Below the pieces are notes generated by a model. The model saw nothing but the letters and a program-made list of their open reading frames with translations. It made no database searches and was not told the DNA's origin. 64,000 nt of DNA, taken from contig NZ_WMLB01000017.1 in the NCBI RefSeq assembly GCF_009709675.1, positions 62,001-126,000 on the forward strand, in the 5' to 3' direction. This DNA comes from Agromyces bracchium (lineage in GTDB: Bacteria; Actinomycetota; Actinomycetes; Actinomycetales; Microbacteriaceae). Of the stretch, positions 8,218 to 17,194 are shown piece by piece. The translations under genes were made by a program, and so were the position numbers. The first letter of the stretch is position 1. Every line of letters begins with the position of its first letter.

Positions 8218-9630
8218 TCAGGAGTTGAAGCCGAGGCCGAAGCGGTCGAGCGTGCGCAGCCACAGGTTGCGGCGGCCCTCGTGGGCGTCGGCCGCGAGGA
8301 TGCTGCGGCGCGTGTACTGGATGATCGGGTTCCGGAACGGCTCCGGTGGAACGGGGAACGGCCGCCGGCGCACGATGTCGTAGCGCAGCCGCGACGTCGG
8401 CTCGCCCGCGAGGAGGTCGAGGGCGACATCCGCACTGAATCGGGAGGCGCCGACCCCGAGGCCGGTGTGCCCGACCGCGTAGGCGACCCGACCGCCGCGG
8501 GCCGTGCCGTAGGCGGCGGTGAACCGGGTCGTCGAGTCGATCGGGCCGGCCCAGCGGTGCGTGAACCGCACCCCCTCGAGCTGCGGGAACGTCTCTGCGA
8601 AGTGCCGCGCGAGCAGCGCGTGCGATCCGCCCTGCTGCTCGTACGCCGCGTCGACGCGGCCGCCGCGGTGGTAGACCGCGTCCCAGCCGCCGAAGAGGAT
8701 CCGCCCGTCGGAAGTGGGCCGGTAGTAGTGGAACTGGTTGCCCGCGTCGGTGAGCCCCTGCCCCTCCGCCCAGCCGATCGACTCGCGCTGAGCGACGGTG
8801 AGCGGCTCGGTCATGAGCACGTGGTCGTAGAGCGGCATGATGTACGACCCGAGTCGGCGCAGCGGCCCCGGGTACGCGGCCGTCGCCACGATCGCCCCGC
8901 GCGCGAGCACCTCGCCGTCGTCGGTGCGCACCACGACCCCCGCGCCGGAGCGGTCGATCCCGGTCACGCGCGACCCGTCGTGGATCCGCACGCCGCGCCG
9001 CTCGAGCTCGGCCGCCATGCCCCACGCGAGCCGCGCCGGGTCGACGAGCACCGTGCCCGTGCGGTCGCGCAGCCCGGCGAGGTAGGTCGGCGAGTGCACG
9101 TCGGCCTGCACCTCGTCGCGCGACTGCAACTCGAGCGCGACGCCGTGGCGGGCACCGAGCTCGGCCGCCTCGCGGAGGCCCGCGACCTGCCATTCCTCGA
9201 CCGCGAGCGTGGTCTTGCCGACCCGCCGCAGGTCGCAGTCGATGCCCGCCGCCTCGATCGTCGCGACGAGGTCGACGAGGTTCCGCTCGCCCTCCTCGTG
9301 CAGCGCGCCGACCTGGTCGGGCCACACCATGGTGCCGTGGGCGAGCCCGTGCGTCAGCGACGACGCCACGAATCCGCCGTTGCGGCCGCTCGCCCCGTAG
9401 CCGACCCGCTCGGCCTCGAGCACGACGACGGATGCCGCCTCCCCGCGCTCGAGCGCCCGCCACGCCGCCCACAGGCCCGTGAACCCGGCGCCGACGACGA
9501 CGAGGTCGGCCTCGTGCCGGCCGGCGAGGGCCGCGCGCGGGGCCGGCGCCTCGGGACGGTCGGTCCAGTAGGGCCGGGGTGCGGCGTCCGAGATCGCCGC
9601 GGCCGCGGCATCCGTCATCGAAGGGCTCAC
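8218..9630 (-). CDS. FAD-dependent amine oxidoreductase (PuuB/DAO-like)
   Basis: About 470 residues. The FAD-binding GxGxxG motif is VVVGAGFTGLWAAW near residue 40, followed by GASGRNGGFV, the typical DAO-family flavin loop. The C-terminal part has the FGGWDAVYH and YAVGHTGLGVGASRF segments of gamma-glutamylputrescine-oxidase-like enzymes. Expected chemistry is oxidative deamination of an amine or aminated polyamine to an aldehyde, feeding the next gene. The GTG at 9630 overlaps the TGA of the glycosyltransferase (GTGA, 4 bp), which favours this start; an ATG at 9618 is the alternative. No glutamyl-polyamine ligase (PuuA) is present in this window, so the true substrate is open. Confidence 0.85.
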   Translation of the reverse strand: MSPSMTDAAAAAISDAAPRPYWTDRPEAPAPRAALAGRHEADLVVVGAGFTGLWAAWRALERGEAASVVVLEAERVGYGASGRNGGFVASSLTHGLAHGTMVWPDQVGALHEEGERNLVDLVATIEAAGIDCDLRRVGKTTLAVEEWQVAGLREAAELGARHGVALELQSRDEVQADVHSPTYLAGLRDRTGTVLVDPARLAWGMAAELERRGVRIHDGSRVTGIDRSGAGVVVRTDDGEVLARGAIVATAAYPGPLRRLGSYIMPLYDHVLMTEPLTVAQRESIGWAEGQGLTDAGNQFHYYRPTSDGRILFGGWDAVYHRGGRVDAAYEQQGGSHALLARHFAETFPQLEGVRFTHRWAGPIDSTTRFTAAYGTARGGRVAYAVGHTGLGVGASRFSADVALDLLAGEPTSRLRYDIVRRRPFPVPPEPFRNPIIQYTRRSILAADAHEGRRNLWLRTLDRFGLGFNS

Positions 9631-10979
9631 TCGGCCCCCGACGCGCCCGAGCCGACGCCGACGCCGGCACCGACCGGGAGCCCGACGCCCGCGATGATCT
9701 CGGCGGCCTTCGCGACGCCGTGGCGCGAGCGGATGGCGACGCCCGCCGCCTCGGAACGCGCGCGGAGCGCGTCGTCGGCGAGGATCTCCGTGACCGCGGC
9801 GCGGAGCTCGTCGGCCGTGAAGCCGTAGGTGTCGAGGCGGCGGCCGTAACCCTGCTCGTCGACGCGCTGGGCGTTGTCGTACTGGTCCCAGAAGAGCGGC
9901 AGCAGGATCATCGGCTTGCCGAAATGCATGGCCTCGGTCGTCGTGTTGTTGCCGCCGTGGGTGATGACGAGGTCGGCGAGCGGCAGGAGCTTGGTCTGCG
10001 GCAGGAACTCGGCGCCCCACATGTTGTCGGCGAGCTCGAACTCGTCGTGCAGCGGACCCTTCGAGACGATGACGTTCACGGGCAGCTCGGCGAGCGCGGC
10101 GATGACGCGTTGCATGAGCTCGACGTCGGCCGAGCCGAGCGAGCCGAGGCTGAAGTAGACGAGCGGCCGGCTGCCGTCGGTGAACGACGCGGGCAAGTCG
10201 GCGGGCGCCTGCTCGGTCTCGCGCACCGAGGAGTCGAGGCGGTGCCAGCTCTCGTCGAGCGGCCGCACGTCGGTGTAGTCGAGTTCCTCGGGGTAGACGT
10301 AGAGGTTCGCGTCGCCCGTGTGGATGAACTCGAGGTCGGGCAGCGGCGGCGCGCCCTGCTCCTGCACCCACGCGTTGAAGGACTCCCAGAGCGGGCGGTG
10401 CGTGCGCTCGTACTCGGCGCGGAACGCCGCCCAGCCCTCGCGGTCGTCCTTGCCGAGGCCCGAGAACACCGGCGCGATGTCGTCGCCCGGCACCTCGAGC
10501 GGGTTGCAGCTCACGATGCGCACGAACGGCACGCCCGCGGTCACGAGCGCGGGGAACGCGAGCACGTTGTCCTCGATGATGACGTCGGGCTGCACGCGGC
10601 CGATGATCGCCTTCAGCTGCGGCTCGCAGAACTTCGCGCCGTTGACGAGCTCCTCCCAGATCGGGAGGGTCACGGTCTCGAGCTGCTCGGCGGTCGTCTT
10701 CCGGAACTCGGGCGCGACCTCCTTGATGTAGTCCTTCCAGAACTGGCCGGCGTCCTGCTCGGCCTCGTCCTCGCCCTCGGCCGGCTCTGCGGCCGGCGCC
10801 AGGTCGACGAGGTCCTCCTCGAAGCCCAGCGCGGTGAGCTTGCCCTGCCACGAGCGCTCCGCGGCGAAGACCACGCGGTGCCCCTGCTTCACCAGCTCGT
10901 TGGCGATGCCGATGCAGTTGTTGGTCGGGCCGTAGGCGCTCTCGGGCATGAAGAGGAAGGTGCGGCGAGCGTCGGTCAT
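9627..10979 (-). CDS. GT1-family (macrolide-type) glycosyltransferase
   Basis: A 450-residue protein with the GT-B two-lobed pattern. The C-terminal nucleotide-sugar site is clear: THGGNNTTTEAMHFGKP followed by LPLFWDQYDNAQRVDE. The N-terminal lobe begins FLFMPESAYGPTNNCIGIANEL; family members normally have GHxNP there, with His as catalytic base, but this protein has Pro in its place. An acidic insert (about residues 65-85) is unusual. The start at 10979 is chosen because GGAG lies five bases upstream. It is the first gene of a coupled run with an amine oxidase and aldehyde dehydrogenase and is divergent from a TetR regulator. Acceptor unknown; a polyamine-related amine is a hypothesis from context. 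Confidence 0.82.
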   Translation of the reverse strand: MTDARRTFLFMPESAYGPTNNCIGIANELVKQGHRVVFAAERSWQGKLTALGFEEDLVDLAPAAEPAEGEDEAEQDAGQFWKDYIKEVAPEFRKTTAEQLETVTLPIWEELVNGAKFCEPQLKAIIGRVQPDVIIEDNVLAFPALVTAGVPFVRIVSCNPLEVPGDDIAPVFSGLGKDDREGWAAFRAEYERTHRPLWESFNAWVQEQGAPPLPDLEFIHTGDANLYVYPEELDYTDVRPLDESWHRLDSSVRETEQAPADLPASFTDGSRPLVYFSLGSLGSADVELMQRVIAALAELPVNVIVSKGPLHDEFELADNMWGAEFLPQTKLLPLADLVITHGGNNTTTEAMHFGKPMILLPLFWDQYDNAQRVDEQGYGRRLDTYGFTADELRAAVTEILADDALRARSEAAGVAIRSRHGVAKAAEIIAGVGLPVGAGVGVGSGASGAE

Positions 10980-11112
10980 GGCGACTCCGTTCATCGATTC
11001 TTTGCGGCAGGTTATAGAGAATTCAGCACGCCCGAAACCCTGTATTCCAGAGACAGTTCGGGCTAACATTGCGGGGCAGTGCAGACAATCTGTCCGCTCG
11101 GGAGGGAGCACC
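10980..11112. promoter_or_regulatory. divergent promoter/operator region of the glycosyltransferase operon and TetR gene
   Basis: This 133-bp gap is visibly richer in A/T than its surroundings. It holds two palindromic candidates for TetR operators: CTGTATTCCAGAGACAG (11040-11056) and CAGACAATCTG (11082-11092). Possible -10 elements are TATAAC on the minus strand (11011-11016) toward the glycosyltransferase and TAACAT (11064-11069) toward the regulator. The operator assignment is a prediction. Confidence 0.5.
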
Positions 11113-11721
11113 ATGGCGAGGCCCAAGCGGCAGGAGGAGCGCCGGAGCCAGCTGGTGGCCGCGGCGCAGCGGGCGATCGCGGCGCACGGCCCCGACGGGG
11201 CGCGCCTCAACCGCGTGGCGGAGGAGGCGGGGCTCACCTCCGGCGCGGTGCTGTACTACTACCCCGACATCGACGAGCTCATGTTCGAGGCGAACCGGGC
11301 CGGCATGGAGCGCTTCTACGAGGGCCGCGTCCGCATGCTCGAGGGCCTGCCCGACGACCCGGTCGCGCGACTCGTCGCCCTGATCGACTCGGGCCTGCCG
11401 AGCGGCTCCGACGACACCGAGGTGCGCCTGCTCTGCGAGCTCGGCGGGTCGGCCGGCCGCAACCCGCTCATGGCGTCGCTGCTCACCACGCTCTACGACC
11501 GCCAGGTCGGCATGTACCAGGTCGTGCTCGAGCAGGGCGCCGCGCGCGGGCTGTTCGCGCTCGCGCAGCCGACGCTGGTCATCGCGCGCAACCTCGTCGC
11601 GCTGGAGGACGCGTACGGCTATCGCATCGTCGCCAAGCACCCGACGCTCGACCGCGCCGCGGCGGCCGAGCTCCTGCGCGAGTACGCACGCCTGGCGACG
11701 GGTCACGCGCTGACGTCCTGA
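11113..11721 (+). CDS. TetR/AcrR family regulator of the polyamine-type cluster
   Basis: A 202-residue protein. The N-terminal helix-turn-helix (about residues 8-55) reads [20 protein letters not shown], then [22 protein letters not shown], the standard TetR DNA-binding module. The C-terminal ligand domain carries [19 protein letters not shown]. This pattern is reminiscent of BetI-like TetR regulators. A GGAGGGAG site precedes the ATG. It is divergent from the glycosyltransferase operon and its last 19 bases overlap the 3' end of potA, so it sits between two halves of the putative pathway and is the obvious candidate to control both. Confidence 0.85.
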   Translation: MARPKRQEERRSQLVAAAQRAIAAHGPDGARLNRVAEEAGLTSGAVLYYYPDIDELMFEANRAGMERFYEGRVRMLEGLPDDPVARLVALIDSGLPSGSDDTEVRLLCELGGSAGRNPLMASLLTTLYDRQVGMYQVVLEQGAARGLFALAQPTLVIARNLVALEDAYGYRIVAKHPTLDRAAAAELLREYARLATGHALTS

Positions 11722-12935
11722 GCTCGGGGCGGGGCGGATGCCTCGGGCGCGCCGGTCGCGGCGGGCGACGCGTCCCCGGTCGCGGCGGTGCCAGCGGCGC
11801 CCGCCGCCTCGTCCGTGTCCGCCGCGGTCGCGGCATCCGTCACCGGGATCGCCGTCGTCGGGATCGTCGTGCCGTACGACGGCGGCTGCGACGGATCGCG
11901 CGGCACCGCCGTCGCGCGCCCGAACGTCACGCCGACCTCGGCGCCGCGGGCGAGCCGGGTCGCGCCGTGCACGCTCGCGAGGAGCGGCGCCGGGAGCCCG
12001 GGGACCTCGACGGAGATCGTCGACGCGCCGCCGAGGAAGTACGTGTCGACGACCGTTCCGCGGAGCCCGCCCGACACCTCGGTGCCGACGGTCACGTCCT
12101 CCGGGCGCACGACCGCGGTCGCGGGCGACCCCGCGGCGAGCGCGTGCGATGCGGGCACCGGCCCGATGCCGGGCACGGTCACACCGTCGACCGTCGCCTC
12201 GCCGTCGAGCAGGTTGGCGGTGCCGATGAACGCGGCGACGAACCGGGAGGCGGGCTCGGCGTAGAGCTCCTGCGGGCTCGCGAGCTGCTCCAGGCGACCC
12301 TCGTTGAGCACCGCGATGCGGTCGGCCATCGACATGGCCTCCTCCTGGTCGTGCGTGACGACGACGAAGGTGAGGCCGACCTCGTGCTGCAGCCGCTTCA
12401 ACTCGAGCTGCATCGAGGCGCGCACCTGCCGGTCGAGCGCCGACAGCGGCTCGTCGAGGAGCAGCAGCTTCGGTCGCTTGATGATCGCGCGCGCGAGCGC
12501 GACGCGCTGCCGCTGACCTCCCGAGAGCTGCGACGGCCGCCGCTTGGCGAGGTGCCCGAGCCTGACGACCTCCATGACCTCGCCGACGCGCGTGCGGATC
12601 TCGGCGCGACCGACGCCCTCGGCCTCGAGCCCGTAGGCGATGTTCTTCTCGACCGACAGGTGCGGGAACAGCGCGTAGCTCTGGAACATCATGTTCACGG
12701 GCCGCTTGTGGGCGGGCAGCGGCAGCAGGTCGAGCCCGTCGACCGTGATGCGCCCGGCGGCGGGCGTCTCGAAGCCGGCGATCGAGCGCAGCAGCGTGGT
12801 CTTGCCGCAGCCCGACGGCCCGAGCAGCGCGAAGAACTCGTTGTGCGCGATGTCGAGCGAGATGTCGTGCAGGGCGACGGTGTCGCCGTACACGGCGCGG
12901 ACGCCGTCGACGCGGAGCAGGGGTTCGGCGGTCAT
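11703..12935 (-). CDS. potA: polyamine-type ABC transporter ATP-binding protein
   Basis: A 410-residue ATPase. Walker A is GPSGCGKTT (about residues 39-47), the signature is [14 protein letters not shown], Walker B is [13 protein letters not shown] and the H-loop is [13 protein letters not shown] domain follows (about 270-350), as in PotA/FbpC-type importers. After it comes a 60-residue Ala/Thr/Pro-rich tail with no homologous look. [15 protein letters not shown] is the typical Q-loop of spermidine/putrescine ATPases. ATGA overlap with the upstream permease gene indicates coupled translation. Specificity for polyamines is inferred from the SBP and from the amine-catabolic neighbours. Confidence 0.9.
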   Translation of the reverse strand: MTAEPLLRVDGVRAVYGDTVALHDISLDIAHNEFFALLGPSGCGKTTLLRSIAGFETPAAGRITVDGLDLLPLPAHKRPVNMMFQSYALFPHLSVEKNIAYGLEAEGVGRAEIRTRVGEVMEVVRLGHLAKRRPSQLSGGQRQRVALARAIIKRPKLLLLDEPLSALDRQVRASMQLELKRLQHEVGLTFVVVTHDQEEAMSMADRIAVLNEGRLEQLASPQELYAEPASRFVAAFIGTANLLDGEATVDGVTVPGIGPVPASHALAAGSPATAVVRPEDVTVGTEVSGGLRGTVVDTYFLGGASTISVEVPGLPAPLLASVHGATRLARGAEVGVTFGRATAVPRDPSQPPSYGTTIPTTAIPVTDAATAADTDEAAGAAGTAATGDASPAATGAPEASAPPRAQDVSA

Positions 12936-13801
12936 CGTGAGGTTCCTGTCAGTCGGGTGAGGCGCTGCGCCGAGATCACCGCGACGATGCTCACGAGCAG
13001 CAGGAGGGTGGCCAGGGCGTTCACCTCGGGCGTGACGCCGAAGCGCACCATCGAGTAGATGACGATCGGCAGCGTCGGCTGCGTCGGCGCGGTCGTGAAG
13101 AACGCGATCACGAACTCGTCGAGCGAGAGCGTGAACGCGAGCAGCGCCCCCGCGACGATGCCGGGCGCGAGCTGCGGCAGCGTGATGCGCAGGAACGTCT
13201 TCGCCGGCCCCATGCCGAGGTCGCGCGAGGCCTCCTCGAGGCTCGGGTCGAGGTTCGCCATGCGCGCGAGCACGATCGCCGTGACGAACGCGGTCGCGAA
13301 CACCCCGTGCGCGAGGATCACCGAGTGCAGCCCGAGCGTGAAGCTCAGCAGCGAGAAGAACGTGAGCAGGCCGATGCCGAGCAGCAGGTCGGGCAGGATC
13401 GCCGGCGCGATCGCGAAGGCCCGGATGAGCCCGCCCCGCGTGTAATGGTGGATGCCGTAGGCCAGCAGCGTGCCGAGCACGGTCGCGATGAGCGTCGCCC
13501 CGGTCGCCACGATGAGCGTGTTCACGAGCCCCTGCATCATGGCCTCGTCGGCGAAGAGCTCCGGGTACCAGCGCAGCGAGAACCCGGTCCAGACGAACAG
13601 GTTGCGCGACTCGTTGAAGCTCATCACGACGACCACGAGGATCGGCAGGTAGAGGAACACGTAGCCGAGCCACAGGGGCACGAGGATGCCGCGGGGCTTG
13701 CCGCGACGCGCGCGTGACGTGGCCGGCGCGGGCGCGCCATCCGTCATCGCCGCCGCAGTCTCGCCGGCGCGATCGGTCGCGGGTGCGGTCGTCTCAGCCA
13801 C
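12932..13801 (-). CDS. potC: polyamine-type ABC transporter permease (PotC-like)
   Basis: A 289-residue membrane protein with about six helices. It opens with an Ala/Thr-rich cytoplasmic tail, then [23 protein letters not shown]. The EAA loop that contacts the ATPase is visible as [28 protein letters not shown], broken by family-typical residues. The C-terminal [26 protein letters not shown] is the classic PotC signature. Its start overlaps the end of potB by 8 bp and its stop overlaps the ATG of potA by 4 bp. Confidence 0.9.
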   Translation of the reverse strand: MAETTAPATDRAGETAAAMTDGAPAPATSRARRGKPRGILVPLWLGYVFLYLPILVVVVMSFNESRNLFVWTGFSLRWYPELFADEAMMQGLVNTLIVATGATLIATVLGTLLAYGIHHYTRGGLIRAFAIAPAILPDLLLGIGLLTFFSLLSFTLGLHSVILAHGVFATAFVTAIVLARMANLDPSLEEASRDLGMGPAKTFLRITLPQLAPGIVAGALLAFTLSLDEFVIAFFTTAPTQPTLPIVIYSMVRFGVTPEVNALATLLLLVSIVAVISAQRLTRLTGTSR

Positions 13802-14696
13802 GGCGCGGTCCTTCCGTGATGCGACGCGAGACCGCCGCCTGGATCACGATGACGACGACGAGCAGCATCGTGAGCACGAGCGCGAGCGTCGCACCGAACG
13901 GCCAGTCGCGCGCCTCGTAGAACTGGTCGCGCACGAGGTTGCCGACCATGACGGTCTTGCCGCCGCCGATGAGCTCGGGGATCACGAAGTTCGACATCGC
14001 CGGGACGAAGACGAAGATGCAGCCGGTCAGCGCACCCGGCAGCGACAGCGGCAGCGTGACCGTACGGAACGCGCGCCACGGCGAGGCGCCGAGGTTCGTC
14101 GCGGCCTCGCGGAGCGAGGGGTCGAGCTGCTGCAGCGACGCGTAGAGCGGCAGCACCATGAGCGGCAGGTACATGTAGAGCAGCCCGACGACGATCGCCT
14201 GCGGGGTGTAGAGCATCGAGATCGGCTCGTCGGTGATCCCGATCGCCTGCAGCCACTGGTTCACGAACCCGGCGTTGTTGAGCAGCAGGATCCACGCGTA
14301 GGTGCGGATCAGGAAGTTGGTCCAGAACGGCAGCACGACCGCGATGAGCGCGACCGTCCGCCACTTCGGCGACAGCCCGGCGATCGCGTACGCCATCGGG
14401 TAGCCGAGGAGCAGCGCCAGCACCGTGACGATGAACGCGAGCCCGACCGACTGCAGGATGACGCCGACGTAGAGCGGTTCGGCGAGCTTCGCCCAGTTGT
14501 CGAGCGTGAACTCGAACACGAGTCCGCCGAAGCGGCCGCGCTTGAAGAACGTGTAGAACGCCAGCAGCCCGACCGGGATCGCCATGAAGACGATGAGGAA
14601 GAACACGCCGGGCGCGAGGAACGGTGCGGCGGCGAGCCCCCGCCGGGCGCGCTGGGCGCGCACGGCGGGGGTCGCCTGCGGGGTCGTGGTGGTCAC
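13794..14696 (-). CDS. potB: polyamine-type ABC transporter permease (PotB-like)
   Basis: A 300-residue permease with about six helices. Diagnostic segments are LAAAPFLAPGVFFLIVFMAIP at the N-terminus, GYPMAYAIAGLSPKWR, LPFWTNFLIRTYAW (typical of PotB) and the EAA loop REAATNLGASPWRAFRTVTL. The start is GTG at 14696, with GGAG five bases upstream; the substrate-binding gene ends 11 bp before. It pairs with PotC to form the membrane channel of the importer. Confidence 0.9.
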   Translation of the reverse strand: MTTTTPQATPAVRAQRARRGLAAAPFLAPGVFFLIVFMAIPVGLLAFYTFFKRGRFGGLVFEFTLDNWAKLAEPLYVGVILQSVGLAFIVTVLALLLGYPMAYAIAGLSPKWRTVALIAVVLPFWTNFLIRTYAWILLLNNAGFVNQWLQAIGITDEPISMLYTPQAIVVGLLYMYLPLMVLPLYASLQQLDPSLREAATNLGASPWRAFRTVTLPLSLPGALTGCIFVFVPAMSNFVIPELIGGGKTVMVGNLVRDQFYEARDWPFGATLALVLTMLLVVVIVIQAAVSRRITEGPRRG

Positions 14697-14707
14697 GGCG
14701 CTCCGGG

Positions 14708-15811
14708 TCAGTTGGTCGCGAGGACTTCCGCGTTGAGGTCGACGTACTTCAGCGAGTCCTCGCCGAGGTCGACGATCACCTCCTGCTCGAAGAGCTCGTC
14801 GACCGTGATGCCGAGCGTCGGGTACGACTCGATGAGCGCCGGGTCGAGCGCCTCCATGGCGACCTGGTTCGGCACCTTGTAGAGGATGTTCTCGGCGACC
14901 CAGGTCTGCACCTCGGGGTCGAGGATGTAGTTGATGAAGGCCATCGCGGCCTCCTTGTTCTCCGAGCTCTTCAGCACCGTCATGGTGTCGACCCAGAGGT
15001 CGGCGCCCTCGTCCGGGACGACGAACTTGATGTCGGGGTTCTCGGCGATGCCGTAGTTGCACCAGCCGTCCCATGCCTCGACCATCGCGGCCTCACCGGA
15101 GACGAGCTTCGAGTAGAAGGTCGTGTCGTCATAGGCGAGGAGCGTCGGCTTGGTCTCGAGGAGCTGGGCCTTCGCCTCCTCGAGCTCGGCATCGTCGGTG
15201 GTGTTCACCGAGTAGCCGGCGGCCTTCAGCGCGGGCAGCGCCAGCCACCGGTCGGTCGAGAGCATCGTGGTCTTGCCGTCGAGCTCGGGCATGGGGTTCA
15301 GCAGGTCGTTCCACGACGTCGGGTCGAAGCCCGTGAGGTCGGGGCGGTAGCAGAGACCCGTGGTGCCCCACGCGTAGGGCTCCGAGTAGACGTTGCCCTC
15401 GTCGTAGGCGAGCTCGAGCGCCTCGGGGTAGAGGTTCGACTCGTTCGGGACGAGCTCCTTGTCGAGCTCCTGCAGCAGGCCCTGCTCGGCGAGCGCCTGC
15501 GCGTACTGGCCCGACACGAACGCGACGTCGATGCCGGGGTCGGAGCTCGCCGTGAGCTTCGCCACCACGTCCTCGTTCGTGGCGTGGTTCACGATCGTCG
15601 TCTTCACGCCCGTGGCTTCCTCGAACTTCTCGGCGAGGTCCTCGGGGTAGTAGTCGGCCCAGATCGACACCGTGAGCGTCTGCTCCGAGATGTCGGCGGT
15701 GCGGTCGATGTCGGACCCGTCGCCGCTGTCACCGCCGGCGCAGGACGAGAGGACGAGTGCGAGTGCAGCGGTGCCGGCCGCGGCAATGGAGATGCGACGC
15801 ATGGTGGGCAT
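14708..15811 (-). CDS. potD: polyamine-type ABC transporter substrate-binding lipoprotein (PotD-like)
   Basis: A 367-residue lipoprotein with signal peptide and lipobox ending LSSC near residue 24. The periplasmic-binding fold of the PotD/PotF group is recognisable from TLTVSIWADYYPEDLAEKFEEATGVKT, SNEDVVAKL-like spacing, GTTGLCYRPDLTGFDP, and a C-terminal run ending DLGEDSLKYVDLNAE. The ligand-pocket aromatic/acidic residues seen include Trp-Asp-Gly-Trp in VEAWDGWCNYG. The start at 15811 follows AGGAGG by seven bases. It is the first gene of the potDBCA operon and diverges from the kinase gene. Confidence 0.88.
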   Translation of the reverse strand: MPTMRRISIAAAGTAALALVLSSCAGGDSGDGSDIDRTADISEQTLTVSIWADYYPEDLAEKFEEATGVKTTIVNHATNEDVVAKLTASSDPGIDVAFVSGQYAQALAEQGLLQELDKELVPNESNLYPEALELAYDEGNVYSEPYAWGTTGLCYRPDLTGFDPTSWNDLLNPMPELDGKTTMLSTDRWLALPALKAAGYSVNTTDDAELEEAKAQLLETKPTLLAYDDTTFYSKLVSGEAAMVEAWDGWCNYGIAENPDIKFVVPDEGADLWVDTMTVLKSSENKEAAMAFINYILDPEVQTWVAENILYKVPNQVAMEALDPALIESYPTLGITVDELFEQEVIVDLGEDSLKYVDLNAEVLATN

Positions 15812-15931
15812 GAGGTACCTCCTGGGGACGTCGGAAAGGTTGAGGAATTGTTGCACCGGGCATCAAGAAACCGCAATGGTTTCCGGGACGCTCTAGAGCC
15901 GGTTTTGCACAGTTGTTACAATCCGGATTCA
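15812..15931. promoter_or_regulatory. divergent promoter region between potD and the kinase gene
   Basis: This 120-bp gap is A/T-richer than the genes on either side. TACAAT (15917-15922) lies nine bases before the kinase ATG and could be its -10 element. On the minus strand the strong AGGAGG site of potD ends the region. No convincing shared palindrome with the 10980-11112 region was found by eye. Confidence 0.4.
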
Positions 15932-17194
15932 ATGAACTCGTTGCTCATCGGCGAGCGGCCCGAGATCGCCGGCCGCGCGCTCTCCGTCGCGCCCTCCGGC
16001 GAGGTCTGGGTCGAAGGCGCCCGGCCCGCGGCGGGTGACGGCATCGCGCGGGCACTCGCGCGGCTCGTCGATCCGACCGTGGCGACGGATGCCGCGGAGC
16101 GGGCGATCGCGGTCGACCAGACGAACACCTCGGTCATCGTCGACGAGCGCCTGGTCGTGAAGGTCGTCGGCCGGTGGGCGGCGGCCGACCGCGCCGCACA
16201 TCTCCTCGCACGGCTGGCCGAGGCGGGGTCGACGGATGTCGCCGGCTACGCCGGCCGCGTCGACTGGGAGCACCCGACGCTCGGCACCTCGACGCTCGCG
16301 ATCGTCACCGAGTACCTTCCGGGGGCACAGGACGGCTGGGACTGGGCGGTCGACGACGTGGTCGCGCTGCTCGGCGGCGCCGCTGCCTCTGGCGCTGCCG
16401 GTGCCTCTGGCGCTGCCGGTGCCGGGGCCGCTGCCGGCTCCGGCTCCGGCTCTTCGCACGACGCCGGCTCGGAGCCGGCCTTCCCGGCGGTGCTCGGCGC
16501 CACCGTCGCACGCCTGCACGACGTGCTCGGCGCGCACGCGGTGCCCGCGCCCGACTCGGCTCCGTCCGAGCGCGCGGCGCGCGCCCTCGCGGCGCTCGAC
16601 GCCGCACTCGAGGCGACCGACCGCTCGACCGGCCCGACGGCCGCGCGCCTGGCGAACCGCGCCGAGGCGCTGCGCCGCGACATCCGCTCGCTCGATGCTG
16701 CGTCTCCCGGCCTCGCGTTCGACCTGCACGGCGACCTGCACGTCGGCCAGGTGCTGCGCTCCCCCGGCAGCCCGCCGCGGTACACGGTCATCGACTTCGA
16801 CGGCGACCCGCAGCAGGGTGCGTCCGAGCGAGGGCGAACGGATGCCGCCGCGCGCGACGTCGCGCACCTGCTGGTGTCGCTCGACCTCGTCGCGGCCGTC
16901 GCGCAGAAGCGGCTCGGACGCGCCGAGCCCGCGGCGTTCGCGTGGGCCGACCGCGCGCGCGGCGCGCTGCTCGGGTCGTATCGTGCGACGCTCGTGCGGG
17001 GCGACCTGTTCGACCCGGCGCTCGTGCCCGGGCTCGAGGCCGAGCAGCTGGCCGCCGAGCTCACGTACGCCGACCGGTTCCTGCCGCGCTGGCGCTACGC
17101 GCCCGATGCCGCGATCACGCACCGCTACCCCTCGACCGACGAGCTTCCGGAGGACCCGTGGACACCGCCGCCTTTCGAGCCGACCTCGACCTGA
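15932..17194 (+). CDS. maltokinase/glucosamine-kinase-like phosphotransferase
   Basis: A 420-residue protein with the eukaryotic-kinase-like fold of aminoglycoside phosphotransferases and maltokinases. The N-terminal lobe has NTSVIVDERLVVKVVGRW, the lysine strand. The catalytic loop is FDLHGDLHVGQVLR and the metal-binding segment is YTVIDFDGDP (about residues 270-295). The tail RWRYAPDAAITHRYPSTDELP resembles the C-terminus of actinobacterial maltokinase/GlcN kinase homologues. A low-complexity Ala/Gly/Ser insert (about residues 150-175) interrupts the lobe junction. It overlaps the next gene, a SIS-domain protein, by 37 bp. Phosphorylation of glucosamine or a related sugar is inferred; the substrate is not proven. 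Confidence 0.7.
   Translation: MNSLLIGERPEIAGRALSVAPSGEVWVEGARPAAGDGIARALARLVDPTVATDAAERAIAVDQTNTSVIVDERLVVKVVGRWAAADRAAHLLARLAEAGSTDVAGYAGRVDWEHPTLGTSTLAIVTEYLPGAQDGWDWAVDDVVALLGGAAASGAAGASGAAGAGAAAGSGSGSSHDAGSEPAFPAVLGATVARLHDVLGAHAVPAPDSAPSERAARALAALDAALEATDRSTGPTAARLANRAEALRRDIRSLDAASPGLAFDLHGDLHVGQVLRSPGSPPRYTVIDFDGDPQQGASERGRTDAAARDVAHLLVSLDLVAAVAQKRLGRAEPAAFAWADRARGALLGSYRATLVRGDLFDPALVPGLEAEQLAAELTYADRFLPRWRYAPDAAITHRYPSTDELPEDPWTPPPFEPTST
16385..16420 (+). repeat. 18-bp tandem repeat inside the kinase gene
   Basis: Two perfect copies of GCCTCTGGCGCTGCCGGT encode the repeated peptide ASGAAG. The copies use GCT and TCT codons, which are rare elsewhere in the window. This looks like a recent replication-slippage expansion within a non-catalytic insert of the kinase. 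Confidence 0.85.

Noticed and set aside
6545-9828. Very long open frames on both strands (over 1000 codons) across the dehydrogenase and oxidase genes
   Set aside because: They are Arg/Ala/Gly-rich shadow translations of the true frames, with no motif and no ribosome-binding site; expected at this GC content.
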